Assembly: GCA_963676415.1 (NCBI GenBank)
Contig: OY781097.1
Span: 3,968,001 to 4,032,000, forward strand
Origin: G963662905 sp963676415
Lineage (GTDB): Bacteria > Bacteroidota > Bacteroidia > Bacteroidales > WRLA01
Length of the DNA stretch: 64,000 bases
Direction of reading: 5' to 3'
Under the pieces are notes generated by a model. It was not told the origin of the DNA, made no database searches, and was given only the letters and a program-made list of their open reading frames with translations. Below are positions 36,452 to 45,988 of this stretch, piece after piece (the first letter of the stretch is position 1; every line of letters begins with the position of its first letter). Both the position numbers and the translations under genes were made by a program.

Positions 36452-37568
36452 GTGTATTAATTATTTAATAAGTTAACTAATTTTCAATGCATCACCAGTA
36501 TAAGTCCATCGAAAGGGCTTAGCACGTGTCTCATTGTATGTTTTCACGTATTCAATAAGTTGAGAAGCCAATTGTTCTGATGACTTCCAAACACCTCCTT
36601 TTACAACATCCTTTGTTAATATATTGAACCATATCTCGACTTGATTCAACCAAGAAGAATACGTTGGGGTGAAGTGCAATGTGATTTTCCTTTTTCCTTT
36701 CAGCCACTCCTTAACGTCTTTATGTTTATGTACCGAAAGGTTGTCTGCAATTATGTGAAGCTTTTTGTTTCTGTATTTCCTATCAAGTGATTTTAAGAAC
36801 TTTAAGAAGTTTTCTGCATTATTTGATTTAATTGTTTTGGCTGTTACTTCACCTGTATGCACTGCAAGTGCCGCAATTAACGAAACAGTTCCGTTGCGTT
36901 TGTAGGTGGCTGTTTGTCTTTTCGGATTTCCTGGCCGTAATGGCAACTCTGGCTGAGTTCTATCGAGTGCCTGTATTTGAGTTTTTTCGTCAACACAAAT
37001 AACCAAAGCGTTTTCTGGTGGCGACATGTAAAGCCCAACAATGTTGGTCATTTTTTCTTCAAACTCTGGGTCTTTTGACTTGCCGCACCAATACTCAATT
37101 TTATGTGGCTTTATGTCTGCTTGTTTAAGAATCTGAAATACTTTAGACTGGCTAATCCCTACTTCTTTGGCGATACGTTCTTGAGACCAGTTAGTGTATC
37201 CGTCATCTGGCTTTGTGCAGGCTTTCTCAATTACCATAGCCTGTTGTTCTGCAGTGATAACCTTTGGTTTTCCACTTCGGTAAGCATCCTTCAAACCTGT
37301 AATACCTTGCTCGCGAAATCGTTGTCTCCATTTATTTACTACAGGTCTACTAAGCCCTGTTTGCTCTACTATTTCACTCATCGATAAACCTTGATCGGAT
37401 AATATAATTATCTCGGCACGCTCAACGTAACGTTTTTCAAGTTTGTGTGAACGGCTCATGGAAAGAAGCTCTGCCTTCTCTTCCGTTGTTATCTGAATGG
37501 GTTTTCCTATCCTTGCCATGTGGCAAAGATAATAAAATATTAGTTAATTAACTTTATAATTATAACAC
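36452..37568 (-). mobile_element. IS630-family insertion sequence, copy 2
   Basis: 1117 bp, the same length and ends as copy 1, between duplicated TA (36450-36451 and 37569-37570). The target again reads CC-TA-G. The only differences found from copy 1 are C for T in the 3' part of the transposase gene and a T to A change that turns Gln266 into His. Confidence 0.92.
36473..37519 (-). CDS. IS630-family DDE transposase, copy 2
   Basis: 348 residues, identical to copy 1 except His in place of Gln at residue 266 (HKHKD). It keeps D177, D259 and E295 and both helix-turn-helix segments, so it should be competent. Confidence 0.92.
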   Translation of the reverse strand: MARIGKPIQITTEEKAELLSMSRSHKLEKRYVERAEIIILSDQGLSMSEIVEQTGLSRPVVNKWRQRFREQGITGLKDAYRSGKPKVITAEQQAMVIEKACTKPDDGYTNWSQERIAKEVGISQSKVFQILKQADIKPHKIEYWCGKSKDPEFEEKMTNIVGLYMSPPENALVICVDEKTQIQALDRTQPELPLRPGNPKRQTATYKRNGTVSLIAALAVHTGEVTAKTIKSNNAENFLKFLKSLDRKYRNKKLHIIADNLSVHKHKDVKEWLKGKRKITLHFTPTYSSWLNQVEIWFNILTKDVVKGGVWKSSEQLASQLIEYVKTYNETRAKPFRWTYTGDALKIS

Positions 37569-38224
37569 TAGCTGATTTGTGAGCATAAACTTATATCCAG
37601 CGCCTAAAACCAGTCCATAGTCAAAGGATGTGGTATGGTTTTCAATGCCCTCATGATAGAAAAACATATGGGATTTCCATGGACTGCTTTCACCTTCATA
37701 CAGTATGGATAAATTTTCTGCCTCCGAAACATAACTCTTTAACCAAATGCCACCATAAAAGCCGGCTTCCAGAAACAATTTGCGGTTTTTCAGGAAATAA
37801 CGCCTGTAAACCAAAGGAATGACCAGGTAGTCATTGTTTATTTTCCTCTGAAATTCAAGTTCATTATAAGATCCAAAAGGTGTTGTCCAGCTGGAATCAA
37901 GATGTTGGTTATAGCCTTTTGCTTCCAGATAAAAGCCTAATACAACGCTTTGTTGTGCATTAATATGATATTCGGCATCAAGTCCTAGTATCGGTTCGGT
38001 TTGAGCATCATCAATATAACTGGTGCCAATATTCACTGAATGCACAATATACTGCTGGGGCTTATAAAGATTCCGAAAAGCCGGATCGCGGTTCACAAAA
38101 TTTGAAAAACTGATGCCCATCTGAAAACCTATGGAAAAGCCTGTACTGTCCTGTGCATAGGATGGAATAGTTAAGATGAATAAAATAAGAATACTGTAGA
38201 GTTTTTTCATTGGTTTTAACTTGA

Positions 38225-38707
38225 TTATTGCTTATTTGACTGATTAATGATTTCGGAAAAAAGTTTCCTTAAAAAAGGCTTAACCGCCTCAAAAATACCT
38301 TCTTCCGAACTTTCGCGCGGTCCGGCGATATTGAGCACACGGATTTTATTTCTTTCAATCCAGCCCAATACATCTTCAATACTGTTTTGCCTGTCCAAAC
38401 ACACTTTGAGGCAGGCTTTATTATGCTCTTCACAAAAAACAGCTGTAAGCGCCGTTCCTTTATCCATTTGTTTCTTATAGCAAATCAAACTTGCGTCGCT
38501 TTCCAATACATTTTTTAAAGTCCGGTCGGTATATTCGTCCGATTTCAACTCTGTTAGCGGATAATGCTCCGGAATCCTTCCATCCTCTGCCCTGCGGCCT
38601 TTGGGACAAAAACCTCCTGTTTCAATGCCCAGTTCCATTGCAGCATCCAGTGCGGCACGGTCTGCCCCTCTTTGTCCTCCGCTGATGATTTTAATTTTTT
38701 TGCTCAC
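38225..38707 (-). CDS. Putative molybdenum carrier / SLOG-like Rossmann protein
   Basis: 160 residues from a GTG start. The N-terminus IKIISGGQRGADRAALDAA is the nucleotide- or ligand-binding glycine-rich loop of the putative molybdenum-carrier family (SLOG/DprA-like Rossmann fold), followed by GGFCPKGRRAEDG, YTDRTLKNVLESDASLI, a KGTALT segment and VLNIAGPRESSEEG. The ligand is unproven in most members. It lies 14 bp upstream of the barrel paralogue 2 start in the same direction, so co-transcription is possible. Confidence 0.75.
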   Translation of the reverse strand: MSKKIKIISGGQRGADRAALDAAMELGIETGGFCPKGRRAEDGRIPEHYPLTELKSDEYTDRTLKNVLESDASLICYKKQMDKGTALTAVFCEEHNKACLKVCLDRQNSIEDVLGWIERNKIRVLNIAGPRESSEEGIFEAVKPFLRKLFSEIINQSNKQ

Positions 38708-38840
38708 GAATCTAACAGTTCCAGTAATAATTCCGCAAGGTATGATATTTTTAGAAATATTCAGTTATTTAAGCAAGCTGATTTTAATAATAAGATTTAA
38801 TTTAAATACTCACCGAATGATTTTTGGTAATCCCTTAAAC

Positions 38841-38869
38841 AAAAAAAGCCCTCCAAAATGGAAGGCTTT
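38841..38869 (-). terminator. Terminator downstream of the aconitase-family gene
   Basis: On the minus strand AAGCCTTCC pairs with GGAGGGCTT (one G-U) around ATTTT, followed by seven T residues. It lies about 215 bp after the stop at 39084. Confidence 0.7.
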
Positions 38870-38963
38870 GCTTATTCTATATATCAAGAGACTACAATTT
38901 AGTATTTGTCCAAAAAGTCTGATTTCTGGACGGAAACTATTTCGATTCTGTCCATAGAGTCGG

Positions 38964-39084
38964 GAGTTTGCTCTATAAAGTTCAAATTCAAGGCGTGTGA
39001 AAAATCCAAACCGGATAATACTTGGGTATTTGAGGATTTGGATTTTGAGCAACAACGAAGAAGTTGAGCTTTATAGACGAACTC
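38964..39084. repeat. 121-bp imperfect palindrome
   Basis: GAGTTTGCTCTATAAAG at the left pairs with CTTTATAGACGAACTC at the right. The arms continue with AATCCAAA/TTTGGATT, and the centre is AATAC-TTGG-GTATT. The right end overlaps the stop codon of the aconitase-family gene. It could form a long RNA hairpin at the 3' end of that transcript, or be a dispersed repeat unit. Confidence 0.75.
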
Positions 39085-40862
39085 TATTTTGATTTTATAT
39101 AATTCACCAGCCCCTTCTGATTAAAAATATTCATCAGTTGCTCGGGCAGTGGATTAAAGCGGAATTCCTTATCAGCGATGCGTACAATACCTTTATCGAG
39201 TTGTACATCCACTTCTGCTCCTGCTACATAAGCATCAACAGCTTCCGGAAGTACCAGGATAGGGAGTCCCTGGTTTACAGACGAACGATAGAAAATACGG
39301 TTTACCGATTTTACAATAACGGCTTTCACTCCGGCATGGGCCAAACCAACAGCCGGATGCTCGCGCGAGCTGCCACAACCAAAGTTTGCTCCGGCCACCA
39401 AAACATCGCCTTCGCCTACCCTGTCTTTAAAACTGGCATCAAAGCCTTCGAAAAGATGGGGCATGATTTTTTCCGGTTCAGAGCTTTTTACCGCATAAGT
39501 GAGGTTTCCGGCAAACATCAGATCGGTATTGATATTGTCGGCATCGGCATAATTCCAAACACCTTTGATATAGCGGTCGTCTCCTTCGGCAATATCAACG
39601 GTATCGCCTTTTTCCACTTTGTAGGGATATTTCTCTTTTGCAGGCTCATGGCGCGGATCGGTAATCTCGCCTTTTACAGCCGACCATGCCACCGCAGCAG
39701 GACTGGCCAGATATACGAAACTCTCTTTATTGCCCATGCGGCCTTTGAAATTCCGGTTGGCCGTGCTGATCACATTAAATCCGTCGGCGGGAATCCCCTG
39801 CCCTGTTCCCAGGCATGGTCCGCAACTGGCGGCCAGTACATTGGCTCCGGCTTCCATAAATACTTCGATCAGCCCTTCGCGCAATGCCTGCAGGTAAATC
39901 TTTTGTGAAGCAGGTACAATCAACATTTGCACATCGGGATGTACTTTATGGTCGCGCAATACCAAAGCGGCTTCCATCAAATCTTCAAAACGGCCATTGG
40001 TACAGGTTCCAATGAGAGCCTGATGGATTTTTGTGCCTTTTACTTCGGCCAGTGCTTTTACATTATCTACCTGATGTGGCACGGCAACCAGCGGATACAG
40101 CTCGTTTAGGTTGATTTCGATTTCGCGGGCGTAAACCGCATCTTCATCGGCCCAAACACCTTTGATTTCTTCGCCTTCGAAAAATTCTGCCAGCACTTCA
40201 TCTGCCGGGAAAGCGGCATTTTTGGCGCCCATTTCCGATGCCAGGTTGGCAAGTGTCATGCGTTGCGGTACGGTCAGGCTTTTTACGCCTTCGCCGTGAT
40301 ATTCAATGCTCATATAATCGGCTCCGCTCGATCCGATCATGCCAATAATCCACAGGCTGATGTCCTTGGCATAAACGCCTTGTGGCAGTTCGCCATGCAA
40401 AGTGATTTTGATGGTTTCGGGCACGCGGAACCATGTTTCGCCCTGTTTCCAGAGTCCGGCGGCTTCCGTGCGGTCGATACCGGCAGCAAAGGCATTGAAC
40501 GCTCCGGCAGTACAGGTATGGCTGTCGCTGCCTACAATCACCATCTCCGGACGGGCATATTCCGACATGATCTGGTGGCAGATCCCTTTGCCGGCATCAT
40601 GGAATTTGGTGATGCCGTATTCTTTCACCAGCTCCCTGATTTTTTGATAATCATTGGCCAGTTTGGCATTGGTTGGTGGTGCGTTATGATCCAGAACAAT
40701 CAATAACTGATTGGGATCGAAAGGCTTTTCGCCATTCATTTTCTGAAATGTTCCGGCAATACTGGCGGTATTATCGTGTGTTAGAACGATATCCGGCTTT
40801 CTAAAAACGATGGAACCCGCATCGGCTCCAAAAATCTTCTCAGCAAAAGTTTTTCCAGGCAT
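39084..40862 (-). CDS. Single-chain aconitase / isopropylmalate dehydratase family enzyme
   Basis: 592 residues from ATG at 40862 (MPGKTFAEKIFG); the frame is open a further 21 codons upstream, but that part is unlike the family. The large-subunit-like domain has GSDSHTCTAGAFNAFAAGIDRTE, LIGTCTNGRFEDL and SCGPCLGTGQG, which give the three cysteines for a [4Fe-4S] cluster. The small-subunit-like swivel domain follows with ANFGCGSSREHPAVGLAHAGVKAVI. It thus combines LeuC- and LeuD-type parts. Family members isomerise citrate, homocitrate or isopropylmalate by dehydration and rehydration; the substrate cannot be told from the sequence, and no leu or TCA gene is adjacent. Confidence 0.88.
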   Translation of the reverse strand: MPGKTFAEKIFGADAGSIVFRKPDIVLTHDNTASIAGTFQKMNGEKPFDPNQLLIVLDHNAPPTNAKLANDYQKIRELVKEYGITKFHDAGKGICHQIMSEYARPEMVIVGSDSHTCTAGAFNAFAAGIDRTEAAGLWKQGETWFRVPETIKITLHGELPQGVYAKDISLWIIGMIGSSGADYMSIEYHGEGVKSLTVPQRMTLANLASEMGAKNAAFPADEVLAEFFEGEEIKGVWADEDAVYAREIEINLNELYPLVAVPHQVDNVKALAEVKGTKIHQALIGTCTNGRFEDLMEAALVLRDHKVHPDVQMLIVPASQKIYLQALREGLIEVFMEAGANVLAASCGPCLGTGQGIPADGFNVISTANRNFKGRMGNKESFVYLASPAAVAWSAVKGEITDPRHEPAKEKYPYKVEKGDTVDIAEGDDRYIKGVWNYADADNINTDLMFAGNLTYAVKSSEPEKIMPHLFEGFDASFKDRVGEGDVLVAGANFGCGSSREHPAVGLAHAGVKAVIVKSVNRIFYRSSVNQGLPILVLPEAVDAYVAGAEVDVQLDKGIVRIADKEFRFNPLPEQLMNIFNQKGLVNYIKSK

Positions 40863-41140
40863 GTATTTAAATTTTGGTTTGTATTCCAATTTCAAAAATA
40901 GAAAGAATTGGATTGATCTGTTCAAAAAGCTGTACCGGAAAATAATTTAGGATGGTTTTAATTTAAAAACAATACAATTATTGCTTTTCCAACTTAGAAC
41001 AAAACGCAATGACCTTTCAACTATCGTAAAATGAAGAAAACCTTCAAACTTTACATTAATATTTTGCAATACTATGTATTAGTTTTAGGCTATGTATTTT
41101 TACCATAAAAAATTTATAATCAGAGAAATACAAATAATAT

Positions 41141-41170
41141 TTTGAATTTTGAAAAATTGTATTACCTTTG
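41141..41170 (+). promoter_or_regulatory. Promoter of glpABC
   Basis: TTTG (41141-41144), 18 nt, then TACCTTTG (41163-41170). The transcript would have a leader of about 100 nt before the glpA start. Confidence 0.55.
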
Positions 41171-41280
41171 TTTCCTTCAAAAGTGAATGAGATTCGGGGG
41201 ATTCTTTGTTTAGGAATAAACCATTTACTTTCAAAAAAGTTCTTACAATATTAAGTTCATTAATCAAAATCACCAACATC

Positions 41281-42897
41281 ATGAACGAGTTCAAAAACAA
41301 AGAGTATGATGTGATTATCATTGGTGGCGGGGCTACAGGAGCCGGAACGGCACGCGATTGTGCCATGCGCGGACTGAGCGTTTTGCTGGTTGAGCGCCAT
41401 GATTTTGCTACCGGGGCAACCGGGCGAAACCACGGCCTTTTGCATTCTGGTGCACGCTATGCAGTTACCGACCACGAATCGGCTACGGAATGCATTCAGG
41501 AAAACATGATCCTGCGCCGTATTGCCAGCCATTGCGTGGAAGAAAACGATGGTTTGTTTATCACCTTGCCCGATGACGATCTCTCATATCAATCTCAGTT
41601 TGTTGATGCCTGCAGCAAAGCCGGCATTCCAACTGAAGTAATTGATCCCCAACTGGCCCGCAAAATGGAGCCTTCCGTAAATCCCGACCTCATTGGCGCA
41701 GTAAAAGTGCCCGATGGCTCGGTCGATCCTTTCCGCCTTACCATGTCCAATGCCCTGGATGCAAAAATCCACGGTGCCGATTTGCTGACACAGCACGAAA
41801 TCACGGGTTTTATCCGCTCGCAGGAAAAAATTACCGGAGTTGAGCTGTTTAACCATGCCCGTAAGGAAAGTGTTCAGTTTCATGGAAAAATCATTGTTAA
41901 TGCCGGGGGAATCTGGGGGCAGCATATTGCGGAGCTGGCAGGTGTGCGCATCAATATGCTTCCTGCTAAAGGATCTTTATTGATTTTCGGACATCGTGTT
42001 AACAATATGATTTTGAACCGCTGCCGTAAACCCGCCAATGCGGATATCCTGGTTCCCGGCGATACCATTTGCCTCATAGGAACCACTTCCGACCGCATTC
42101 CTTACGATCAGATCGATAATATGTTTGTCTCCAAAGACGAGGTAGATGTGCTCATCCGCGAAGGAGAAAAGCTCTCTCCTACTTTGGCTTCTACACGGAT
42201 TTTGCGCGCTTATGCGGGTGTGCGCCCTTTGGTTGCTGCCGATGATGATCCGAGCGGACGCAATATCAGCCGGGGCATTGTGCTGCTCGACCATCAGGAG
42301 CGCGATGGACTGTCCGGTTTCATTACCATCACCGGAGGCAAGCTGATGACTTATCGTTTGATGGCAGAATGGACTACCGATTTGATCTGTAAAAAACTAT
42401 CTGTCGAAAAATCATGCGAAACAGCAGAAAAACCGCTGCCGGGTTCGGAGAAAGATGATTTTAATATCAAGAATGCCTCACAAAAAATTTATTCGGGCAT
42501 TGCACAGAAATCGGCAGTGCACCGCCATGGTTCGCTGGCGCCGGATATTAAAAACGGCAATGGCGATGAATCCCTGGTTTGCGAATGCGAAGGCGTTTCC
42601 ATTGGCGAAGTAAAATACGCCATTAAGGAGCTGCATGTCAATAATCTGGTGGATCTGCGCCGCCGCACACGTGTGGGCATGGGCACCTGCCAGGGCGAGC
42701 TTTGCGCCTGCCGTGCCGCAGGAATGCTCTGCGAAGCTTTTGAAGAAACCGGAAAAGCCAAAGACGATCTGGCCGATTTCCTGCAGGAACGCTGGAAAGG
42801 CATGTATCCCGTGGCATGGGGCGAAACCATCAACGAGATTCAGTTTACCTCCTGGATTTATGAGGGAATCTATGGTTTGAAGGAAAAACAGAACTAA
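41281..42897 (+). CDS. glpA: Anaerobic glycerol-3-phosphate dehydrogenase subunit A
   Basis: 538 residues from the ATG at 41281. The frame extends 25 codons upstream, but the family begins near YDVIIIGGGATGAG, the FAD-binding loop (residues 9-22). Further segments: DFATGATGRNHGLLHSGARYAV, IVNAGGIWGQHIAELAGV, TRILRAYAGVRPL, ITITGGKLMTYRLMAEW. The C-terminus has a BFD-like [2Fe-2S] domain (CECEG, then CQGELCACRAAG). It oxidises glycerol 3-phosphate to dihydroxyacetone phosphate with FAD, passing electrons to GlpB/GlpC and the membrane quinone pool. It is first in a three-gene operon. Confidence 0.93.
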   Translation: MNEFKNKEYDVIIIGGGATGAGTARDCAMRGLSVLLVERHDFATGATGRNHGLLHSGARYAVTDHESATECIQENMILRRIASHCVEENDGLFITLPDDDLSYQSQFVDACSKAGIPTEVIDPQLARKMEPSVNPDLIGAVKVPDGSVDPFRLTMSNALDAKIHGADLLTQHEITGFIRSQEKITGVELFNHARKESVQFHGKIIVNAGGIWGQHIAELAGVRINMLPAKGSLLIFGHRVNNMILNRCRKPANADILVPGDTICLIGTTSDRIPYDQIDNMFVSKDEVDVLIREGEKLSPTLASTRILRAYAGVRPLVAADDDPSGRNISRGIVLLDHQERDGLSGFITITGGKLMTYRLMAEWTTDLICKKLSVEKSCETAEKPLPGSEKDDFNIKNASQKIYSGIAQKSAVHRHGSLAPDIKNGNGDESLVCECEGVSIGEVKYAIKELHVNNLVDLRRRTRVGMGTCQGELCACRAAGMLCEAFEETGKAKDDLADFLQERWKGMYPVAWGETINEIQFTSWIYEGIYGLKEKQN

Positions 42898-42974
42898 TGC
42901 ATTTAACCTTTATACGTTTGTTCGGAATATTCCATATGGAGGCATGATGTACAAACGAAAAAATAAGACAAATC

Positions 42975-44225
42975 ATGAAATTTGATAATATAATAATAGG
43001 CGGCGGATTGACAGGACTCAGCTGCGGGATCCGTCTCGCTGAAGCAGGCCGTAAATGCGCCATCATTTCATCGGGTCAGAGTGCAATTCATTTTTTCTCA
43101 GGCTCTTTGGATCTCTTATCTGCCATAGGCGATGATGTTGTAAGCCAGCCATTGGAGGCAATGAAATTATTGCCCGGGCATCATCCTTATCAACGTTTGG
43201 GCATAGAAAACTGCACGCGACTGGCCGAAGAATCACAGGCTCTGCTGGAACGCGCCAAGCTGAAATTCCGGGGCTCTGCACAGCAAAATCATTATGTGAT
43301 GACACCCATGGGCGGAATGAAGCCCACCTGGCTTACGCTGGATGATTTTACAACATTCGATAATGGTGAAGATTTTCAATGGAAGAAAGCAAAAATCATG
43401 AATTTTAAAGGCTTTCTGGATTTTCATACATTATTTGTAAAAGATGGACTGGCAAAAATGGGCGTATCTGCTGATATTCACGATATCGCTATGAAAGAAT
43501 TTGAAGCCATCCGCCGCAATCCCAGCGAAATGCGCTCATCCAATATCGCCAAAGTTTTTGATCAGGGCGATGCGCTGAACGAATTTGCCGCAAAAGTCAA
43601 TGAGCTGAGCCATGATACCGAAGTAGTGATTTTACCGGCTGTTTTTGGCCTGTTTGAAAATGATGTGGCCAGGCAGCTGAAAAGTATGATCGAAAAACCA
43701 TTGCTGCTGCTTCCGGCCATCCCTCCTTCCGTTCCCGGCATACGCAGCCAGATCCTGCTCCGCAAGCGCTTTGAAGAACTGGGCGGTTTGTATTTTCTGG
43801 GCGATCATGTGAATGATGGCATCATTGAAGGAAATCAGCTCAAAGAAATCCATACGACCAATCACGGCGACATCAAAATGGAAGCAGACCAATATATCCT
43901 GGCCACCGGAAGCTTCTACAGCAAAGGTCTGGTAGCCACACCGGAGAAGATCTATGAACCCATTTTCGGTTTGGATATTGATGCTTCGGACAAACGTGAG
44001 GACTGGTTTGACGAAAAAGTGTTCAACAATCAGCCATTCATGCAATATGGCGTAAAAGCGGATAAAAATTTCCGCGCTACGATCAATGGAAAAACCATTG
44101 ATAACCTGTTTGTTGCCGGTTCAGTGCTGGGGGGCGCCAATGCCCTGAAAGAAGGCAGCGGAGCCGGAATAAGCTTACTAACATCACTTTATGTAGCTGA
44201 AAAACTCTTAAAATCAGTGCAATGA
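42975..44225 (+). CDS. glpB: Anaerobic glycerol-3-phosphate dehydrogenase subunit B
   Basis: 416 residues. The N-terminal FAD/NAD-binding loop FDNIIIGGGLTGLSCGIRLAEAG and IISSGQSAIHFFSGSLDLL are typical of GlpB, as are LLPAIPPSVPGIRSQILLRKRFEELGG, DQYILATGSFYSKGLVA and DNLFVAGSVLGGANALKEGSGAG. GlpB is the flavoprotein partner in the GlpABC complex. The start lies 77 bp after glpA and the 3' end overlaps glpC by 4 bp (ATGA), indicating coupled translation. Confidence 0.93.
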   Translation: MKFDNIIIGGGLTGLSCGIRLAEAGRKCAIISSGQSAIHFFSGSLDLLSAIGDDVVSQPLEAMKLLPGHHPYQRLGIENCTRLAEESQALLERAKLKFRGSAQQNHYVMTPMGGMKPTWLTLDDFTTFDNGEDFQWKKAKIMNFKGFLDFHTLFVKDGLAKMGVSADIHDIAMKEFEAIRRNPSEMRSSNIAKVFDQGDALNEFAAKVNELSHDTEVVILPAVFGLFENDVARQLKSMIEKPLLLLPAIPPSVPGIRSQILLRKRFEELGGLYFLGDHVNDGIIEGNQLKEIHTTNHGDIKMEADQYILATGSFYSKGLVATPEKIYEPIFGLDIDASDKREDWFDEKVFNNQPFMQYGVKADKNFRATINGKTIDNLFVAGSVLGGANALKEGSGAGISLLTSLYVAEKLLKSVQ

Positions 44226-45478
44226 ACAAGGATAAATTTAACCCTTTAAATATAAGCGACAACAATTTCGAGCAATGTGTAAAATGTACCATCTGCACGG
44301 TTTATTGCCCTGTCGTTGCGGTAAATCCCGATTATCCGGGGCCGAAGCAATCCGGTCCCGATGGCGAACGCATGCGCCTGAAAGATCCCTCCTATTTCGA
44401 TGAAAACCTGAAACTTTGCCTCAACTGCAAACGCTGCGAAGTTGTTTGTCCTCATGGCGTGAAAATAGGCGACATTATACAGGCTGCGCGCATCAAATAC
44501 AGCAAGAAAAAGCCAAAATTGCGCGATATGATCCTGGCAAATACGGATATCGTGGGCACAATGGCCAGCACTTTTGCGCCTATTGTAAACACGACAGTAG
44601 CTTTGAAACCGGTACGTTCCATTATGGATGGTGTACTTAAGATCGATCATCACCGGGTATTTCCAAAATATTCCGGCCTGCGTTTCGAAACATGGTTTAA
44701 ACGCCATGCCGCTAAAAAGCAGGATGCCTTTAAAAAGCATGTAAGCTATTTCCACGGTTGCTATGTAAATTATAATTTCCCGCAACTCGGCAAAGACCTT
44801 GTAAAAATTATGAATGCAGCCGGATATGGTGTCCATTTGCTCGAAAAGGAAAAATGCTGTGGCGTTGCCCTCATTTCCAATGGTTTGATCAAGCAAGCCT
44901 CCAGACAGGCGAAACATAATGTGGCTTCTTTAAAGAAATCCATTGTGGATAAAAATATGCCGGTGATTTCCACTTCATCTACCTGTACCTTTACTATCCG
45001 TGATGAATATCCGCACCTGTTGGGTGTTGAAAATGATGAAATCCGCACCGACACCGAACTGGCTACACGTTTCCTGTTCCGCCTGATCGATTCCGGCAAA
45101 CTGAAGCTGGCATTTAAAAAGGATTATACCAAACGCATTGCATACCATACGCCCTGCCATATGGAAAAGCTGGGCTGGTCGGTATATTCTACTTCCCTGC
45201 TGCGCATGATTCCGGGTGTTGATTTTGTGATGCTCGAATCGACTTGCTGTGGTATTGCCGGAACCTATGGTTTTAAAAAGGAAAACTACGAAACAGCACA
45301 AGGTGTTGGACAGCCGCTTTTTAATGCCATTGAAAGCTCCGGTGCCGACTTTGTGGCCACCGATTGCGAAACCTGCAAATGGCAGATCGAGATGTCCACT
45401 TCAGCGAAAGTGCACAACCCGATTTCTGTTTTGGCAGATGCTTTGGATGTAGAAGCAACGATAAAGTTGAACTCGTAG
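44222..45478 (+). CDS. glpC: Anaerobic glycerol-3-phosphate dehydrogenase subunit C
   Basis: 418 residues. Two ferredoxin-type [4Fe-4S] motifs lie at C19-x2-C22-x2-C25-x3-CP and C66-x2-C69-x2-C72-x3-CP. Two cysteine-rich CCG domains follow (FHGCYVNYNFPQLG with CCGVAL, and YHTPCHMEKLG with CCGIAGTYGFK), plus a late TDCETCKWQIEM. GlpC anchors the complex to the membrane and passes electrons to quinone. It is last in the operon; a palindromic repeat follows 11 bp after the stop. Confidence 0.93.
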   Translation: MNKDKFNPLNISDNNFEQCVKCTICTVYCPVVAVNPDYPGPKQSGPDGERMRLKDPSYFDENLKLCLNCKRCEVVCPHGVKIGDIIQAARIKYSKKKPKLRDMILANTDIVGTMASTFAPIVNTTVALKPVRSIMDGVLKIDHHRVFPKYSGLRFETWFKRHAAKKQDAFKKHVSYFHGCYVNYNFPQLGKDLVKIMNAAGYGVHLLEKEKCCGVALISNGLIKQASRQAKHNVASLKKSIVDKNMPVISTSSTCTFTIRDEYPHLLGVENDEIRTDTELATRFLFRLIDSGKLKLAFKKDYTKRIAYHTPCHMEKLGWSVYSTSLLRMIPGVDFVMLESTCCGIAGTYGFKKENYETAQGVGQPLFNAIESSGADFVATDCETCKWQIEMSTSAKVHNPISVLADALDVEATIKLNS

Positions 45479-45488
45479 AGAGCGGCAG

Positions 45489-45555
45489 TTCGGGAAGACG
45501 CTCCATACGACAATTTCCAATGATTGTGTAATGGAGCGTCCTTTCGACGAGCGCA
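45489..45555. repeat. Palindromic repeat flanking HEPN/MNT, copy a
   Basis: 67 bp containing GACGCTCCAT and ATGGAGCGTC as arms. It is repeated in the same orientation, with changes, at 46375-46442. It could also fold as a terminator-like hairpin after glpC. Confidence 0.75.
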
Positions 45556-45592
45556 ACGGTTGGGGAATCCGCCAGGCTTAAGCACCCTTTTA

Positions 45593-45988
45593 TTAGTTTG
45601 TAGAAAGTACTAATTCCTTTAACTGTTTATTTAATTCCGCAACTTCAGGCACTATTGACAATACAGTTTTTTCATCAAATTCAATGAAGTCGGAATAATC
45701 CGATTCCTGTCGCCAATCAAATAGATGAGCATATAATCTGCCAGATTTACGCGACAGCTTACCGGTTTTCACAAAGTGAAAAAATAATTGTGTTTTTATA
45801 CCATTGTGTGTATCAGCTTTTATAGCCGACTTAAATAGTAAAGCATTAGCCAGGTGAAAGCTTGAGTAATACAATCGGTTCACTGCAGAATTCCATCTTT
45901 TGTTTTCCAACAACAAAAGGGCGTCCTCAAATACTTCATTCGATTTTGAAATTCTGTACTTGATATAATCCTCTTTATTCCCCTTCAT
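45593..45988 (-). CDS. HEPN-domain protein (UPF0332-like), putative toxin
   Basis: 131 residues. The pattern WNSAVNRLYYSSFHLANALL followed by HNGIKTQLFFHFVKTGKLSR and LFDWRQESDYSDF is that of UPF0332/HEPN proteins. HEPN RNases use an R-x4-6-H pair; the R93-QESDY98 stretch and the nearby His residues are candidates, but a full R-x4-6-H motif is not clear here. The upstream nucleotidyltransferase gene overlaps it by 4 bp, the standard arrangement of HEPN/MNT toxin-antitoxin or antiphage pairs. Confidence 0.8.
   Translation of the reverse strand: MKGNKEDYIKYRISKSNEVFEDALLLLENKRWNSAVNRLYYSSFHLANALLFKSAIKADTHNGIKTQLFFHFVKTGKLSRKSGRLYAHLFDWRQESDYSDFIEFDEKTVLSIVPEVAELNKQLKELVLSTN

Larger units (their letters stand above)
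36264..38210 (-). pseudogene. Outer-membrane barrel paralogue 2, split by IS630-family element
   Basis: The 5' part is 38210-37569 (signal peptide ending PSYAQDS, strands YLVIPLVYRRYFLKNRKLFLEAGFYGG and SFDYGLVLGAGYKF) and the 3' part is 36451-36264 (RYSYGLVKIDALNKNTW, LKNYYGISSDARNT). Deleting the element and one TA gives one 828-bp frame of 275 residues that aligns end to end with the 276-residue paralogue at 35419. The insertion is recent and removes the last barrel strands, so the present protein is probably not functional. Confidence 0.85.

Noticed and set aside
39138..39908. 256-residue plus-strand frame opposite the aconitase-family gene
   Set aside because: It overlaps the conserved swivel domain on the other strand and encodes no recognisable protein.
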